Made by a program: the position numbers and the translations under genes. 64,000 nt of DNA from Hyphomicrobiales bacterium. Lineage in GTDB: Bacteria > Pseudomonadota > Alphaproteobacteria > Rhizobiales > Rhizobiaceae. Location of the stretch: positions 1 through 64,000 of the forward strand of contig UBJO01000034.1 in the NCBI GenBank assembly GCA_900465665.1. The letters run 5' to 3'. This document shows, piece by piece, positions 28,609 to 39,397 of the stretch; the first letter of the stretch is position 1, and every line of letters begins with the position of its first letter. The notes under the pieces were generated by a model. It had not been told where the DNA came from. It searched no databases and saw nothing but the letters and a program-made list of their open reading frames with translations.

Positions 28609-29348
28609 TCAACGCCCTTGAACAGTCGATCCCAACGCATGTTGGAAGGCCACTTCCAGATTTCGCGGAAGGAGGTGTCGTTGCCGAGCGAGAAGAAGAT
28701 GACGCTGGCGCGGCCAACCAGATTTTCGGCCGGGACGAAACCGACGTCGAAGCGGCTGTCGAGCGAGTTGTCGCGGTTGTCGCCCATCATGAAGTAGTGA
28801 CCTTCTGGAACGATGAACTCGCGGGTGTTGTCGCCGCGCGATACCGGCGACTGGTCGAGCGTGTCGTAGGTCACGCCATTGTCGAGGGTTTCGCGGAATA
28901 CCGGAACGTCCTGGCCCGGATCCTGCGCGTAGTCGGAGTTGAACGTACCATCCGGCACCTTCGGAACAGCCTTGCCGTTCACGTAAAGCACGCCGTCCGT
29001 CACCTGGATGTGGTCACCGGGGAGACCGACGAGGCGCTTGATGTAATCGACCTCAGGGTTCGGCGGGAAGCGGAAGACGACAACGTCGCCGCGCTTCGGC
29101 TCGCTTGCGAAGATACGGCCGCTGAACAGGTTCGGCGAGAACGGCAGCGAGTATTTCGAATAGCCGTAAGCGAACTTGTTGACGAAGATATAGTCGCCGA
29201 CGAGCAGCGTCGGCATCATCGAGCCCGAGGGAATGGTGAATGGCTGGAACAGGACCGTGCGGATGACCATCGCCAAGACGAGTGCCTGGACGATGACCTT
29301 GATGTTCTCCCAGAGGGCGTTCGGCTTGGCTTGAACTTTTTCGGACAC
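28605..29348 (-). CDS. lepB: Signal peptidase I
   Basis: This 247-aa inner-membrane serine protease removes Sec and Tat signal peptides. One N-terminal transmembrane helix (about 15-35) is followed by box B PSGSMMPTL with nucleophile Ser43, box D KRLVGLPGD with Lys104, and box E GDNRDNSLDSR. The start is GTG at 29348 with AAGGAA upstream. It overlaps rnc by 4 bases. 128 bases without a gene separate it from acpS. Confidence 0.95.
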   Translation of the reverse strand: MSEKVQAKPNALWENIKVIVQALVLAMVIRTVLFQPFTIPSGSMMPTLLVGDYIFVNKFAYGYSKYSLPFSPNLFSGRIFASEPKRGDVVVFRFPPNPEVDYIKRLVGLPGDHIQVTDGVLYVNGKAVPKVPDGTFNSDYAQDPGQDVPVFRETLDNGVTYDTLDQSPVSRGDNTREFIVPEGHYFMMGDNRDNSLDSRFDVGFVPAENLVGRASVIFFSLGNDTSFREIWKWPSNMRWDRLFKGVE

Positions 29349-29476
29349 GCAGTTCTATTCCTTCAGAGCGCCAAAACGGCGCAAGTCTTTAATCGGTTCT
29401 GTGTAGCGGCTTCGGCTGATTGCGGCAATGCCACCAACATTAAAAGCGGGACATGTAACAGTCTGTTGCTCTGCAG

Positions 29477-29881
29477 TCAGTCGCTCAGCGGCAGGGCCTC
29501 GATGATGACGAAGGCCTGAGCCAAGGGATAATCATCTGTAATTGTCAAATGGATGGCGGCGCGGTGCCCCGAGGGCAACATCTTCTGCAAAATCTCGCCG
29601 GCGCCGCCTGTCAGCTTCATCGTCGGCTTGCCGCTCGGGAGATTGACGACGCCCATGTCCTTCCAGAAGACACCCTGGGCGATACCCGTACCCAACGCCT
29701 TGGAGCAGGCCTCCTTGGCGGCGAAGCGCTTGGCGTAGGAGGCGGCGCGGTTGGCCCGGCGGTCGGATTTCTGCTGTTCGATCTCGGTGAAGCAGCGATT
29801 GGTAAAGCGCTCGCCAAATCGCTCCAGCGACTTCTCCACGCGCCTGATATCGATGAGATCGCTGCCGATACCGATGATCAT
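29477..29881 (-). CDS. acpS: Holo-acyl-carrier-protein synthase
   Basis: This 134-aa phosphopantetheinyl transferase loads coenzyme A-derived phosphopantetheine on ACP. The magnesium ligands are D8 ([10 protein letters not shown]) and E57 (KRFAAKEA). Length and motifs match bacterial AcpS. The start overlaps the stop of the upstream DUF2062 gene (ATGA). Confidence 0.94.
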   Translation of the reverse strand: MIIGIGSDLIDIRRVEKSLERFGERFTNRCFTEIEQQKSDRRANRAASYAKRFAAKEACSKALGTGIAQGVFWKDMGVVNLPSGKPTMKLTGGAGEILQKMLPSGHRAAIHLTITDDYPLAQAFVIIEALPLSD

Positions 29882-30468
29882 ACTGTTTCCTCAAGCGAAA
29901 CGGGCTCGGCGACGCGGAGGCGCGCACGCTCAAGCAGACGGGCACGGCGGCGCCCCTGGAAGCCCCTCACCGTGTAGAATGTCGCGAAGTAGATGGCCAC
30001 GGCGGTGACGGCTGCCGGCGGCAACGAACCGATCAGCATCGGCTCAAGGACTGGGCGCCAAAGCTCGCTGAAGTGCAGTTCGTGGAAGAGCGCGGGAAGA
30101 TCGACCGCATTGCCCTGCATCGTATCCTTGCGGCTCAGGAGCAGATGTCCGATTTCCCAGGTCGTCCCCCAGATGAAAGGATAGGTCAACGGATTGCCGA
30201 AGGCCGCGCAGCCGAGAGCGGCGGCGACCATATTGCCCGACAACAGATAGGTGATGACAAAGGCCATGATGAAATGGACGCCGATGAACGGGGTCCAGGA
30301 CACGAAGATCCCGGCCGCGACGCCAACAGCCACCGCATGTGGCGATGCCCTCAGGCGAAGCACGCGCATCACGAGATAGCGCGGGGGCCTCAAGAATCCC
30401 TTTCGCGGCCAAAGCAGCTCACGCAGCTTTTCACGAAATCCAGCGGGTTTCCGACGACGAAATAACAT
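29878..30468 (-). CDS. DUF2062 membrane protein
   Basis: This 196-aa protein has a basic N-terminus and three to four hydrophobic segments. [20 protein letters not shown] and [17 protein letters not shown] are typical of DUF2062. The function is unknown. I start at ATG 30468 ([11 protein letters not shown]); an upstream frame would add 12 residues. It opens the operon that runs through acpS, lepB, rnc and era. Confidence 0.85.
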   Translation of the reverse strand: MLFRRRKPAGFREKLRELLWPRKGFLRPPRYLVMRVLRLRASPHAVAVGVAAGIFVSWTPFIGVHFIMAFVITYLLSGNMVAAALGCAAFGNPLTYPFIWGTTWEIGHLLLSRKDTMQGNAVDLPALFHELHFSELWRPVLEPMLIGSLPPAAVTAVAIYFATFYTVRGFQGRRRARLLERARLRVAEPVSLEETV

Positions 30469-30604
30469 GGCGCGTATGTAGTGCATGCCGCACAGGCCTG
30501 ACAAGAGCGCCAGACCTCCTCAGTCGCTATTTGATGTGCGCCGACTGAGTATCTACCGGGGCGTAACTCAAACGCCCCTTCCCACTTGCAAGTCCGATAA
30601 CCGA

Positions 30605-30754
30605 TTAACGGCTACGGAACAGACCACGGTCAACCTGACGCTGGCGGTATTCGAGATCGATACGGTCGAACGAGCCGTTCAGGTATGCGGTTTCGCGTTC
30701 TTCAGCGCTCGGAGCGCGCAGGGCACGAGCGAACTTCTTGATCGGTGTAAACAT
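30605..30754 (-). CDS. DUF3563 family small protein, 49 aa
   Basis: Translation of the complement from ATG 30754 gives 49 codons starting MFTPIKKFARALRAPSAEE and ending QVDRGLFRSR. The middle (ERETAYLNGSFDRIDLEYR) matches the DUF3563 pattern. AAAGAGG lies 8 bases before the ATG. Codon use is strongly biased (CGT, GCT, AAC, CTG), as in highly expressed genes. DUF3563 proteins are short and uncharacterised; some are abundant in stress or stationary phase by report, but I cannot show that here. It lies alone between rsh and the DUF2062 operon. Confidence 0.85.
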   Translation of the reverse strand: MFTPIKKFARALRAPSAEERETAYLNGSFDRIDLEYRQRQVDRGLFRSR

Positions 30755-30935
30755 TTGGATGCCTCTTTCTTTCGGTCACTTGTTGATGACCAGAAGATAG
30801 GCGGAGACGAGCGTTTTTACCAACGCTCTAACTCTCAGTCAGCCATGCGCAGAACGCATATCTAGCCCCTCATCTGCGACAATTTGACCATAAAACGATC
30901 ACATATTGTGCAAACCACGTGCAGATGCGCCCGCT

Positions 30936-33182
30936 TTACTCGTAAAGCCGGCGCACGGTCGCAACGCAATCCAGCTCATTCAGCTGCGCAAGCAATTGAT
31001 TCAACTGGCGAAGATCCCAAACTTCCACATCGAGCGCCATCTCCGTGAAGTCGGTGGCGACGCGAACCGTGTTGAAGACGCGGATATTGACGTCGACATC
31101 GGCGACAGTGCGGGCGAGCTTGGCGAGCGTGCCGGGCTCGTTTAGCGCATTGACCAGGATGCGGGCCATGAAGCGCGACTTGTTAGCCTCGTCCAGATCC
31201 CAGCGCACATCGATCCAGCGATCGGGTTGCTCGTCGAAGCGCTGCAGCACGGGCGACTGGATCGGATAAATCGTGATGCCCTTGGCGTTTTCGGTCGTGT
31301 TGGTGATGCCGACGATGCGATCGCCGGGGACAGCGCCCGTCGGGGCGAACTGCACGTCGATATTGCTGGAGATGCCACGGATCGGCACGGCCTCGGCATC
31401 GCCCAAGGCTTCAAGGCCGTTCGGCGCATGCTCGGTTGCCTTGCCTTTATCCGGAATCTTGAAGATCATGCCGGTGGCGCTGCGAACATTGAACCAGCCA
31501 TCATCGCCCGAGGGCTTCGAGGTGATGCGCTCTTCCTGGTGATCGGGATAGACGGCGCGCAAGACGTCGAGCGACGACATCTCGCCGCGGCCGACCGAGG
31601 CAATCGCGTCCTCGACATCCTTCTGGCCGAGACGGTGCAGCGCCGGCTTCATCGCCTCGCGGGAGAAGACCTTGCCGGCGCGATCAAAGGTGCGCTCGAG
31701 AATGCGGTGGCCGAGGCCGGCATATTGCTTGCGGATGGCCATGCGGGTGGCGCGGCGGATGGCGGCACGCGCCTTGCCGGTAACGACGATCTCTTCCCAG
31801 GCCGCCGGCGGCACCTGCACGCCGGAGCGGATAATCTCGACCTCGTCACCATTCGCAAGGCGGGTGACGAGCGGCATGATGCGGCCGTTGATCTTGGCGC
31901 CAACCGTGGTGTCGCCGATGTTGGTGTGAACGGCATAGGCGAAATCGATCGGGGTCGCGCCGCGCGGAAGCGCAATCAGCTTGCCCTTCGGCGTGAAGCA
32001 GAAGACCTGATCCTGGAAGAGCTCAAGCTTGGTGTGCTCCAGAAACTCTTCCGGGCTGTCGCCTTCGGCCAGCGCCTCGATCGTGTGGCGAAGCCAGGAA
32101 TAGGCGTTGGATTCGCGCGAAAGGATGTCGCCATCGGCATTGGTGGCGCCGTCCTTGTAGAGCGTATGAGCGGCGATACCGAACTCGGCGATCTCGTGCA
32201 TGCGCTTGGTGCGGATCTGCAGTTCGATGCGCTGGCTCGATGGGCCGACGATGGTGGTGTGCAGCGAACGATAATCGTTCTGCTTCGGCGTCGAGATATA
32301 ATCCTTGAAGCGGCCGGGGACGACGCGCCAGCGGGTATGGACGATGCCGAGGCCGCGATAGCAGGACGGGATGTCGTCGACGATGATGCGGAAGCCATAG
32401 ACATCCGACAGCTGCTCGAAGGAGAGCGACTTAGACTGCATCTTGCGGAAGACTGAATAAGGCTTCTTCTGGCGGCCCTTGACGTAGGCATTGGTCAGGC
32501 CGTTGGCGACCAGAAGATCGCGAAGCTCGGTCTCGATCTTCTTGACCAGGCCTTCATTGCGCCGCGACAGCTCCTCGAGCCGCTTGGTGACCGTATCGTA
32601 GGCCTCGGGGTTGATGTGGCGGAAGGACAGGTCCTCCAGCTCCTCGCGCATATCCTGCATACCCATGCGGCCGGCGAGCGGCGCATAGATATCCATCGTC
32701 TCTTCGGAAATGCGGGCGCGCTTTTCCGGCGACATGTGGTCGAGGGTGCGCATGTTGTGCAGGCGGTCAGCCAGCTTGACCAGCAGGACGCGCACGTCGT
32801 CGGAGATGGCAAGCAGCAGCTTGCGCAGGTTCTCGGCCTGCTTCGCCTTCTTGGTGACGAGATCGAGCTTCTTGATCTTCGTCAGGCCTTCGACCAGACG
32901 GCCGATATCTTCGCCGAAGAGTTCATCGATCTCGGCGCGGGTCGCGGTCGTGTCCTCGATCGTGTCGTGCAGCAGGGCGACGGCGATCGTCGACTCATCG
33001 AGATGCATGTCCGTGAGGATGGCGGCGACTTCGAGCGGGTGGGAGATATAGGGATCGCCGCTTGCCCGCTTCTGCTGCCCATGCTTCTGCATGGCATAGA
33101 CATAGGCTTTGTTGAGCAGGGCTTCGTTGGCGTCGGGCTTGTATTTATGAACCCGCTCCACGAGCTCGTACTGCCGCATCAT
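30936..33182 (-). CDS. rsh: Bifunctional (p)ppGpp synthetase/hydrolase Rsh
   Basis: This 748-aa RelA/SpoT homologue controls the stringent response. The N-terminal HD hydrolase domain is intact (LLHDTIEDT, with His/Asp), so it can degrade (p)ppGpp. The synthetase domain contains YGFRIIVDDIPSCYRGLG and NDYRSLHTTIVGP. TGS (about 390-450), a helical region and a C-terminal ACT domain (last 80 residues) follow. Rhizobiaceae usually have this single long RSH. It lies directly downstream of rpoZ, as in many alphaproteobacteria, but a hairpin terminator sits between the two. Confidence 0.95.
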   Translation of the reverse strand: MMRQYELVERVHKYKPDANEALLNKAYVYAMQKHGQQKRASGDPYISHPLEVAAILTDMHLDESTIAVALLHDTIEDTTATRAEIDELFGEDIGRLVEGLTKIKKLDLVTKKAKQAENLRKLLLAISDDVRVLLVKLADRLHNMRTLDHMSPEKRARISEETMDIYAPLAGRMGMQDMREELEDLSFRHINPEAYDTVTKRLEELSRRNEGLVKKIETELRDLLVANGLTNAYVKGRQKKPYSVFRKMQSKSLSFEQLSDVYGFRIIVDDIPSCYRGLGIVHTRWRVVPGRFKDYISTPKQNDYRSLHTTIVGPSSQRIELQIRTKRMHEIAEFGIAAHTLYKDGATNADGDILSRESNAYSWLRHTIEALAEGDSPEEFLEHTKLELFQDQVFCFTPKGKLIALPRGATPIDFAYAVHTNIGDTTVGAKINGRIMPLVTRLANGDEVEIIRSGVQVPPAAWEEIVVTGKARAAIRRATRMAIRKQYAGLGHRILERTFDRAGKVFSREAMKPALHRLGQKDVEDAIASVGRGEMSSLDVLRAVYPDHQEERITSKPSGDDGWFNVRSATGMIFKIPDKGKATEHAPNGLEALGDAEAVPIRGISSNIDVQFAPTGAVPGDRIVGITNTTENAKGITIYPIQSPVLQRFDEQPDRWIDVRWDLDEANKSRFMARILVNALNEPGTLAKLARTVADVDVNIRVFNTVRVATDFTEMALDVEVWDLRQLNQLLAQLNELDCVATVRRLYE

Positions 33183-33205
33183 GCCGAAACCACTCCATCA
33201 CAAAA

Positions 33206-33233
33206 GAAAAGCGCGCCAATCACAGATTGGCGC
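33206..33233 (-). terminator. Terminator after rpoZ
   Basis: GCGCCAATC / GATTGGCGC (33213-33221 and 33225-33233) form a 9-bp stem with a 3-base loop. On the minus strand it is followed by GCGCTTTTCTTTT. It implies that rsh also has its own promoter or receives readthrough. Confidence 0.75.
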
Positions 33234-33282
33234 ACGTGATACTCAATCATATGCCGAAGCAATAATGGCGCAAGATTGACGA

Positions 33283-33681
33283 TTAGTAATCGTCGCTCTT
33301 TTCCGGCGGCACAAGGCCTTCGATACCGGCCAGAAGCTCTTCTTCCGACATCTGGTCGAAGGTGATCGTCTCCGGAGCGTCTTCCTGCTCTTCGCCATCG
33401 GCAGCAGCCGCGGTGGTGATGAGGCTTGCCGGATCGGGCTCGGGCTCGTCGACTTCGACGTGCTTCTGCAGCGAATGAATCAGGTCTTCCTTCAGGTCGT
33501 CGGGAGACAGCATCTCATCGGCGATCTCGCGAAGGGCGACGACCGGGTTCTTGTCGTTGTCGCGATCGATGGTGATCGAGGCGCCCTGGGAAATCAGCCG
33601 GGCACGGTGGCTGGCAAGCAGAACCAGCTCGAAGCGGTTCTCAACTTTGTCAATGCAATCTTCTACTGTGACACGGGCCAT
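33283..33681 (-). CDS. rpoZ: RNA polymerase omega subunit
   Basis: This 132-aa protein matches omega, which helps beta-prime fold and forms part of the ppGpp site in RNA polymerase. The N-terminus [21 protein letters not shown] and ARLISQGAS are conserved. The C-terminal half is an acidic tail longer than in E. coli (91 aa), common in alphaproteobacteria. The neighbouring rsh gene makes the alarmone that acts at this subunit. Confidence 0.94.
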   Translation of the reverse strand: MARVTVEDCIDKVENRFELVLLASHRARLISQGASITIDRDNDKNPVVALREIADEMLSPDDLKEDLIHSLQKHVEVDEPEPDPASLITTAAAADGEEQEDAPETITFDQMSEEELLAGIEGLVPPEKSDDY

Positions 33682-33962
33682 TGCCTGTCCTTTACGGTCG
33701 GGATCTCGGGATTAGCACGGCGATACAATTAAAAGCAGGCGAATTCAAGTTTTTAGTGAAGGAGCCGTTCGAGCCTGTGGGAACTTTCTAATTTTAGAGG
33801 TTTCCACTAAAAGTTGCTTGGAATATGCCGAATCCTGCCCTAAATCTGACTTATATGAATAGTTCATAAAGTAAGAATTGTTCTGAATTTTTCAGATAAC
33901 CCATTGTTTTCGTGGGCTATCTGCAGCCGCATATTAGATTACTCAAAGTGGATTGGTACGCG

Positions 33963-34544
33963 ATGTTCGACCCGCGAGAAAAAATTGCACTTTTCATTGA
34001 TGGCGCCAATCTCTACGCGGCGTCCAAGAGTCTCGGCTTTGATATCGACTACAGAAAACTTCTGAAAGCCTTCCAGAAGCGCGGATATCTGCTGCGCGCC
34101 TACTATTACACGGCCCTGATCGAGGACCAGGAATATTCCTCAATCCGCCCGCTGATCGACTGGCTGGATTACAACGGCTACAAGGTCGTGACCAAGCCGG
34201 CCAAGGAGTTCACCGACTCCATGGGCCGCCGCAAGATCAAGGGCAACATGGATATCGAGCTCGCGATCGATGCGATGGAGCAATCCGAAACCGTCGATCA
34301 CCTCGTGATCTTCTCCGGCGACGGCGATTTCACGACGCTGGTCGAAGCGCTGCAGCGCAAGGGCCGGAAGGTCTCGATCATCTCGACGATGGCAACGCAG
34401 CCGCCGATGATCGCCGACGATCTCCGCCGCCAGGCCGATCACTTCATCGACCTCTTGTCCCTGAAGAGCGAAATCGGCCGCGACCCGTCCGAGCGCCCTG
34501 CCCGTCCGGTCGAGCCTGCGGCATCCAGCGACTTCGAAAGCTGA
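33963..34544 (+). CDS. NYN domain (LabA/DUF88) putative ribonuclease
   Basis: This 193-aa protein has a PIN-like NYN fold. The acidic metal-binding residues are in IALFIDGANLY (D13, N16), GNMDIELAIDAM and VIFSGDGDFTTLVEAL. The family acts on RNA where characterised. A disordered Pro-rich tail follows. The start is taken at ATG 33963 (MFDPREKI); an upstream GTG at 33912 adds sequence without family similarity. It faces smpB across a shared terminator. Confidence 0.87.
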   Translation: MFDPREKIALFIDGANLYAASKSLGFDIDYRKLLKAFQKRGYLLRAYYYTALIEDQEYSSIRPLIDWLDYNGYKVVTKPAKEFTDSMGRRKIKGNMDIELAIDAMEQSETVDHLVIFSGDGDFTTLVEALQRKGRKVSIISTMATQPPMIADDLRRQADHFIDLLSLKSEIGRDPSERPARPVEPAASSDFES

Positions 34545-34568
34545 CGCGAGCAACCAAGGCTCCAAAAG

Positions 34569-34594
34569 AAAACCGCGGCATTTGCCGCGGTTTT
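34569..34594. terminator. Shared bidirectional terminator
   Basis: AAAACCGCGGC / GCCGCGGTTTT is a perfect 11-bp stem with loop ATTT. It serves the NYN gene on the plus strand and smpB on the minus strand. Confidence 0.9.
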
Positions 34595-34613
34595 GATTCA
34601 GGGAGCTTTCTAA

Positions 34614-35093
34614 TCAGCCATTATCCTTGAGAAGCCGGCTCTTCTGCCGGTTCCAATCGCGCTCTTTTTCAGACTCGCGCTTGTCGTGCAGCTTCTTGCC
34701 CTTGGCGAGCGCCAGCTCCATCTTCGCGCGGCCGCGATCGTTGAAATAGATCTTCAGCGGAATGAGCGTCATACCTTCGCGGTTGATGCCGGCGCGCAGG
34801 CGATTGATCTCGCGGCCCGACAACAGGAGCTTGCGGCGACGGCGCGGCTCGTGGTTGAAGCGGTTGGCCTGCAGATATTCCGGAAGATAGGAATTGATCA
34901 GCCAGATCTCGCCGCCTTCGTCCGACGCGTAGGATTCGGCGATATTGGCCTTGCCCTCGCGCAGCGACTTGACCTCGGTGCCCATCAGCACCAAGCCAGC
35001 CTCGTAGGTATCGACGATCTCGTAATTGTAGCGCGCCTTGCGGTTTTCGGCGACGATCTTCTTGACGACGCGCTGGCTGCCTTTGGGGGCCAT
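34614..35093 (-). CDS. smpB: SsrA-binding protein SmpB
   Basis: This 159-aa protein delivers tmRNA to stalled ribosomes. The conserved [21 protein letters not shown] and [11 protein letters not shown] segments and the basic C-terminal tail are present. I start at ATG 35093 (MAPKGSQ); the frame continues four codons upstream. No ssrA was recognised near it. Confidence 0.95.
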   Translation of the reverse strand: MAPKGSQRVVKKIVAENRKARYNYEIVDTYEAGLVLMGTEVKSLREGKANIAESYASDEGGEIWLINSYLPEYLQANRFNHEPRRRRKLLLSGREINRLRAGINREGMTLIPLKIYFNDRGRAKMELALAKGKKLHDKRESEKERDWNRQKSRLLKDNG

Positions 35094-35205
35094 GACAAAT
35101 TCCAATTGCTCGGGGGCGCGATATCCGCGCCCGCACTTCTCGGCTTTATGTAGAGGCGCGGCCCATCTTTGTGAAGGCCGCGCGTTTTATCGGTTCAGCA
35201 GGCGA

Positions 35206-36090
35206 TCAGTTCAGAAGGCCAGCGTGGCGCAGCGCCGCGTCGAGTGCCGCTTCCGTGCTTGCCTCCAGCGAGGAGACCAGCGGCGAGCGAACCGTACGGT
35301 TCATGCCGCGGATCTTCGACAAGCCATACTTGGCGCCACAGAGGCCCGGCTCCAGGAAGATCGCCTTGTGCAGCGGCATCAGCCGATCCTGGTATTCGAG
35401 CGCCTTGGCGAAATCGCCAGCCAGCGTCGCGGCCTGGAACTCGGCACAGAGGCGTGGTGCGACATTGGCGGTTACCGAAATGCAGCCGACGCCGCCATGG
35501 GCGTTGAAGCCGAGCGCGGTTGCGTCTTCACCGGAGAGCTGACGGAAATCCTTGCCGCAGGTGATGCGCTGTTCGGAGACGCGTTCAATCTTGCCGGTCG
35601 CATCCTTGACGCCAACGATGTTGCCGTACGCCCTCGCAAGCGCGCCCATGGTTTCCGGCGTCATGTCGATGACCGAACGGCCCGGGATGTTGTAGATGTA
35701 GATCGGCAGCTTGATGGCTTCGGCGACCGCGGCGAAATGGGCGTAGAGGCCCTTCTGCGTCGGCTTGTTGTAGTAAGGCGTGACGACCAGAACCGCATCG
35801 GCACCGGCCTTTTCGGCATGCTGAGCGAGTTCGACGGCTTCGCGGGTGTTGTTGGAGCCGGCGCCAGCCATGACGGGAACGCGCTTGGCGGCGGCCTCGA
35901 TACAGAGTTCGACCACGCGTTTGTGTTCGGCATGCGACAGGGTCGGGGATTCGCCGGTCGTTCCGACTGGAACGAGACCGCTGCTGCCTTCCTTGATCTG
36001 CCAGTCGACATGGGCGGCGAAGGCCGCTTCATCGACAAGGCCGGCATCAGTGAAAGGCGTGACGAGTGCGGGAATGGATCCCTGGAACAT
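35206..36090 (-). CDS. dapA: 4-hydroxy-tetrahydrodipicolinate synthase
   Basis: This 294-aa enzyme condenses pyruvate with aspartate semialdehyde in lysine and diaminopimelate synthesis. The Schiff-base lysine is K162 (VGVKDATGK), Y133 lies in YIYNIPGRS, and GTTGESPTL (residues 43-51) closes the active site. ATG 36090 follows AAGGAGTTCTGC. An in-frame extension upstream (38 codons) is not family-like. It is transcribed toward smpB. Confidence 0.95.
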   Translation of the reverse strand: MFQGSIPALVTPFTDAGLVDEAAFAAHVDWQIKEGSSGLVPVGTTGESPTLSHAEHKRVVELCIEAAAKRVPVMAGAGSNNTREAVELAQHAEKAGADAVLVVTPYYNKPTQKGLYAHFAAVAEAIKLPIYIYNIPGRSVIDMTPETMGALARAYGNIVGVKDATGKIERVSEQRITCGKDFRQLSGEDATALGFNAHGGVGCISVTANVAPRLCAEFQAATLAGDFAKALEYQDRLMPLHKAIFLEPGLCGAKYGLSKIRGMNRTVRSPLVSSLEASTEAALDAALRHAGLLN

Positions 36091-36306
36091 GCAGAACTCC
36101 TTACGACCGCAATCCATGCTTCGGCCGCATTCCTTGAATACGAAGGAGCGCACCATAGTGCGCCACAAAGGGTCCGACAAGCGTACAGAGCTTTGTTGCA
36201 ACAAATTCCGATCGCAAATGTGAATGAAATTGAAGGGCTTCGGTAAGGTTTCGTTAATATGCGTCCCAGCAAATGTAGGGACGCGTTTCCATTGCGAGTA
36301 TCCCTG

Positions 36307-38382
36307 ATGAAGAGAGCTGTTCTGATCCTGTCCGCGCTCGGCCTGACGGCCGCTGGATGGGGCACAATTGCCGCGCAGCTCCCAGGCGAAGACGCGCCCG
36401 TTCCCGATGTTCGTCCGATCGGCTTCCTACCACAGACCTCGCTGCCGGAATCGATGACGACAGGCGCGATCCCGCGTAGCCAGGCTATCGCCCCCGTCAA
36501 CAGCGACCTGAAGAGCGGCCTCGACGCTCTATCCGCCAAGGACCCGATGCAGGCGATTTCGATCCGCAACGGTATGGCGCAGGGCACGCTCGACCGTCAC
36601 ATCCTGACCTGGGCGATCGCCGTCTCCGGGCAGAAGGGCGTACCCTCGGTCGAGATCGCTACCGCTGCCCAGGAATTGAAGGGCTGGCCCGGGCTGGCAA
36701 AGCTCCGGATATACTCCGAACGTGCGCTCTATGACGAAAACCCCTCGCCCTCAGCCGTTCTCGCGGCCTTCGGCGAAACCGCCCCTGAGACGACGTCAGG
36801 CGCGATGATCCTGTCGCGCGCGCTTGTCGCCACCGGCAAGCAGCAGCAGGCGGCCAAATACATCCGCAAGGTCTGGCGCGGCGAGACGCTGGACAAGGCG
36901 ACGGAAGACAAGATCCTGGCCGAATTCGCCGGCCTGCTGACGGTTGCCGATCACAAGGCGCGCATGGAATATCTGATGTATCGCAACCGCACGGCGCAGG
37001 CCAAGCGCTTCGGCGATCTCGGGCAAGCGCAATCGCTTTACAAGGCGTGGGAAGCCGTCGCCAGCAAGGCGCCGAATGCGGGCGCGCTTCTTGCCGGCGT
37101 CGATGGAAAATGGAACGGCGATCCGGGCTATCTCTTCGCGCGCATCGAATATCTGCGCAAGCAGGAGAAGTATCCGGAGGCCGCCAAGCTTCTGCAGCAG
37201 ATGCCGCGCGACCGCGACGAACTGGTCAATGCCGGCGAATGGTGGAATGAGCAGCGGATCGTCAGCCGTGGGCTGGTCGATCAGGGGCAGTTCAAGCTCG
37301 CCTACGGCATCGTTTCGAAATACGCGGCGACGACGCCGACCGATATCGTCGAGGCTGAATTCCACGCCGGCTGGTACGCGCTGCGCGGGCTGCAGGACCC
37401 GACAACGGCCCAGACCCATTTCCGCAAGATCCTCGACTTCTCCAACGGTCCGATTTCAGTATCGCGCGCCTACTACTGGATGGGACGCTCGGCCGAAGCT
37501 GGTGGTGCCGGCAAGGCTGCCGAGTTCTACGCCAAGGCCGCGGGCTATCCGACCACCTTCTACGGCCAGCTTGCCGGCGAGAAGCTTGGCCGCAAGACGA
37601 TCAATGTCAGCTACCCCTCGCCCAGCCCGGCCGACCGTCAGCGCTATCAGGCGCGCGAGGCCGTGCAGGCCATCGCCCGCCTCGACGCCGCCGGCCATGG
37701 CTGGCGGGCCAACGCACTTTATCTCGCTCTCGGCGAGCAGATGCAAAGCCCTGGCGAACTCGCTATCCTCTCCGCGCAAGCCGAGCGCTCCGGCGACCAC
37801 CATCTGTCGCTGCAGATCGGCAAGAGCGCTTACGCGCGCGGCGTCGACGTCGCGGCGCTGGCCTTCCCGATCGGCGTCATTCCCGGCACCGCCAACATTT
37901 CCGGCTCCGGCAAGGCGCTCGCTTATGCAATCGCCCGGCAGGAGAGCGCCTTCAATCCGACGGCGGTTTCCATCGCCGACGCGCGCGGCCTGCTGCAGAT
38001 CCTGCCCGGAACGGCGATGGCCGTCGCCAAGCGCCACAACATCGCCTATTCCAAGGACAAGCTGACCGCAGACGCCGGCTATAACGCGACGCTTGGGGCG
38101 CATTATCTCGGCGAGCAGATCGACGCCTTCGGTGGCTCCTACATCATGACATTCATCGCCTACAATGCCGGGCCGAAGCGCGTTCCGGAATGGATCGGCC
38201 GCTATGGCGATCCGCGCGGCAAATCGATCGATGCCGTGGTCGACTGGATCGAGCGCATTCCCTTCCCCGAGACGCGCAACTATGTGCAGCGGGTGATAGA
38301 GAACTATGAGGTCTACAAGGCCCGGTTGGGTCAGCCCGTCAGCATCCAGAAGGACCTGATCGGCGGACGCAACGCGTCCTAA
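36307..38382 (+). CDS. Soluble lytic murein transglycosylase
   Basis: This 691-aa periplasmic protein has a signal peptide ([19 protein letters not shown]). A long helical superhelix (about 60-520) precedes the Slt domain. The catalytic Glu546 is in [11 protein letters not shown], followed by [13 protein letters not shown] and [11 protein letters not shown], the usual goose-lysozyme-like motifs. It cleaves peptidoglycan to 1,6-anhydro products in wall turnover. The start at 36307 is preferred over an upstream frame because it opens the signal peptide. Confidence 0.92.
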   Translation: MKRAVLILSALGLTAAGWGTIAAQLPGEDAPVPDVRPIGFLPQTSLPESMTTGAIPRSQAIAPVNSDLKSGLDALSAKDPMQAISIRNGMAQGTLDRHILTWAIAVSGQKGVPSVEIATAAQELKGWPGLAKLRIYSERALYDENPSPSAVLAAFGETAPETTSGAMILSRALVATGKQQQAAKYIRKVWRGETLDKATEDKILAEFAGLLTVADHKARMEYLMYRNRTAQAKRFGDLGQAQSLYKAWEAVASKAPNAGALLAGVDGKWNGDPGYLFARIEYLRKQEKYPEAAKLLQQMPRDRDELVNAGEWWNEQRIVSRGLVDQGQFKLAYGIVSKYAATTPTDIVEAEFHAGWYALRGLQDPTTAQTHFRKILDFSNGPISVSRAYYWMGRSAEAGGAGKAAEFYAKAAGYPTTFYGQLAGEKLGRKTINVSYPSPSPADRQRYQAREAVQAIARLDAAGHGWRANALYLALGEQMQSPGELAILSAQAERSGDHHLSLQIGKSAYARGVDVAALAFPIGVIPGTANISGSGKALAYAIARQESAFNPTAVSIADARGLLQILPGTAMAVAKRHNIAYSKDKLTADAGYNATLGAHYLGEQIDAFGGSYIMTFIAYNAGPKRVPEWIGRYGDPRGKSIDAVVDWIERIPFPETRNYVQRVIENYEVYKARLGQPVSIQKDLIGGRNAS

Positions 38383-38441
38383 AGCGTTGTTTGCCTGCCG
38401 GCACATCGGAGATTAGTCTCTCGTCAAAACGGGGAGAGACG

Positions 38442-39335
38442 ATGGACGATGCCGACAGCCAAGCCTTTCAGGACCGGACTTTCATATCCAGCGATGGCCT
38501 GACGCTGCATCTGCGGGACTATGATCCAAGCGCTGAGGCAACCGAAGACAGGCTGCCGGTGATCTGTCTTCCTGGGCTGACGCGGAATTCGCGCGACTTC
38601 CACGCTCTGGCGCTGGTCCTGTCGCGGGATCCGGTTGCTCCACGACGGGTGATTGCTCTCGACTACCGAGGGCGCGGCCTCTCCGACTGGGACGAGAACA
38701 AGGCCAACTACAACCTCGCCGTCGAAGCCCGCGATGTTATAGAAGCCTGCGCCTATCTGAACATCGGCCGCGCCGCCTTCATCGGGATATCGCGCGGCGG
38801 GCTGATCCTGCACCTACTTGCGGGAATGAACCCTAATCTGGTGACCGCAGTGGTTCTTAATGATATCGGCCCGGTCATCGATGCTGGTGGATTGATGAAG
38901 ATCCGTGACGATCTCAACGCCGCACGGCTTCCAAGCGATATGGAAGAGGCGGCCGCGTTGCTGAAGCTACGGCATAGCGCCGAATTCCCTGCCCTGTCGG
39001 ATAGCGACTGGGCGGAGATGGCGACGGCGATCTATCGCGATGTCGATGTACAGCTCGTGCCCGATGTCGATCCGGCAATTGCCCGACAGCTATTGTCGAT
39101 CGACTTCACCAGGCCGGTGCCGGACCTCTGGGCGCAATATGAGCGTTTTGCACGCCTGCCTCTGATGGTGGTTCGCGGGGAAAATTCCGCATTGCTTTCC
39201 GAGAGCACGATAACAGCGATGGCTGATAGGCATTCCAATCTCAGAATTGTCAGAGTTCCCGATCAAGGCCACCCGCCTTTGCTGCATTCAGAGCCGGCGC
39301 TCCAGGGCATCCGGACTTTTCTGACGGCGACATAG
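38442..39335 (+). CDS. Alpha/beta hydrolase
   Basis: This 297-aa alpha/beta hydrolase has nucleophile elbow GISRGG (Ser117), oxyanion region CLPGLTRNSRDF, an acidic residue in RGENSALLS and a His in DQGHPPLL. The substrate cannot be inferred; it resembles esterases or lactonases annotated broadly. GGGGAGAG precedes the ATG at 38442. It follows the transglycosylase by 59 bases and may share its transcript. Confidence 0.85.
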   Translation: MDDADSQAFQDRTFISSDGLTLHLRDYDPSAEATEDRLPVICLPGLTRNSRDFHALALVLSRDPVAPRRVIALDYRGRGLSDWDENKANYNLAVEARDVIEACAYLNIGRAAFIGISRGGLILHLLAGMNPNLVTAVVLNDIGPVIDAGGLMKIRDDLNAARLPSDMEEAAALLKLRHSAEFPALSDSDWAEMATAIYRDVDVQLVPDVDPAIARQLLSIDFTRPVPDLWAQYERFARLPLMVVRGENSALLSESTITAMADRHSNLRIVRVPDQGHPPLLHSEPALQGIRTFLTAT

Positions 39336-39397
39336 CACTCCGATCCGGACCTTCAGACGCCAGGCTTTCCAGCGCAACTTGCACACCGCCAAGAATG

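Noticed and set aside
31227..32456. Plus-strand open frame of 409 codons
   Set aside because: It is antisense to rsh and shows no domain or plausible start context.
34569..35205. Possible tmRNA (ssrA) next to smpB
   Set aside because: I looked for the tRNA-like ends and a tag frame and found none; the hairpin at 34569 is a terminator.
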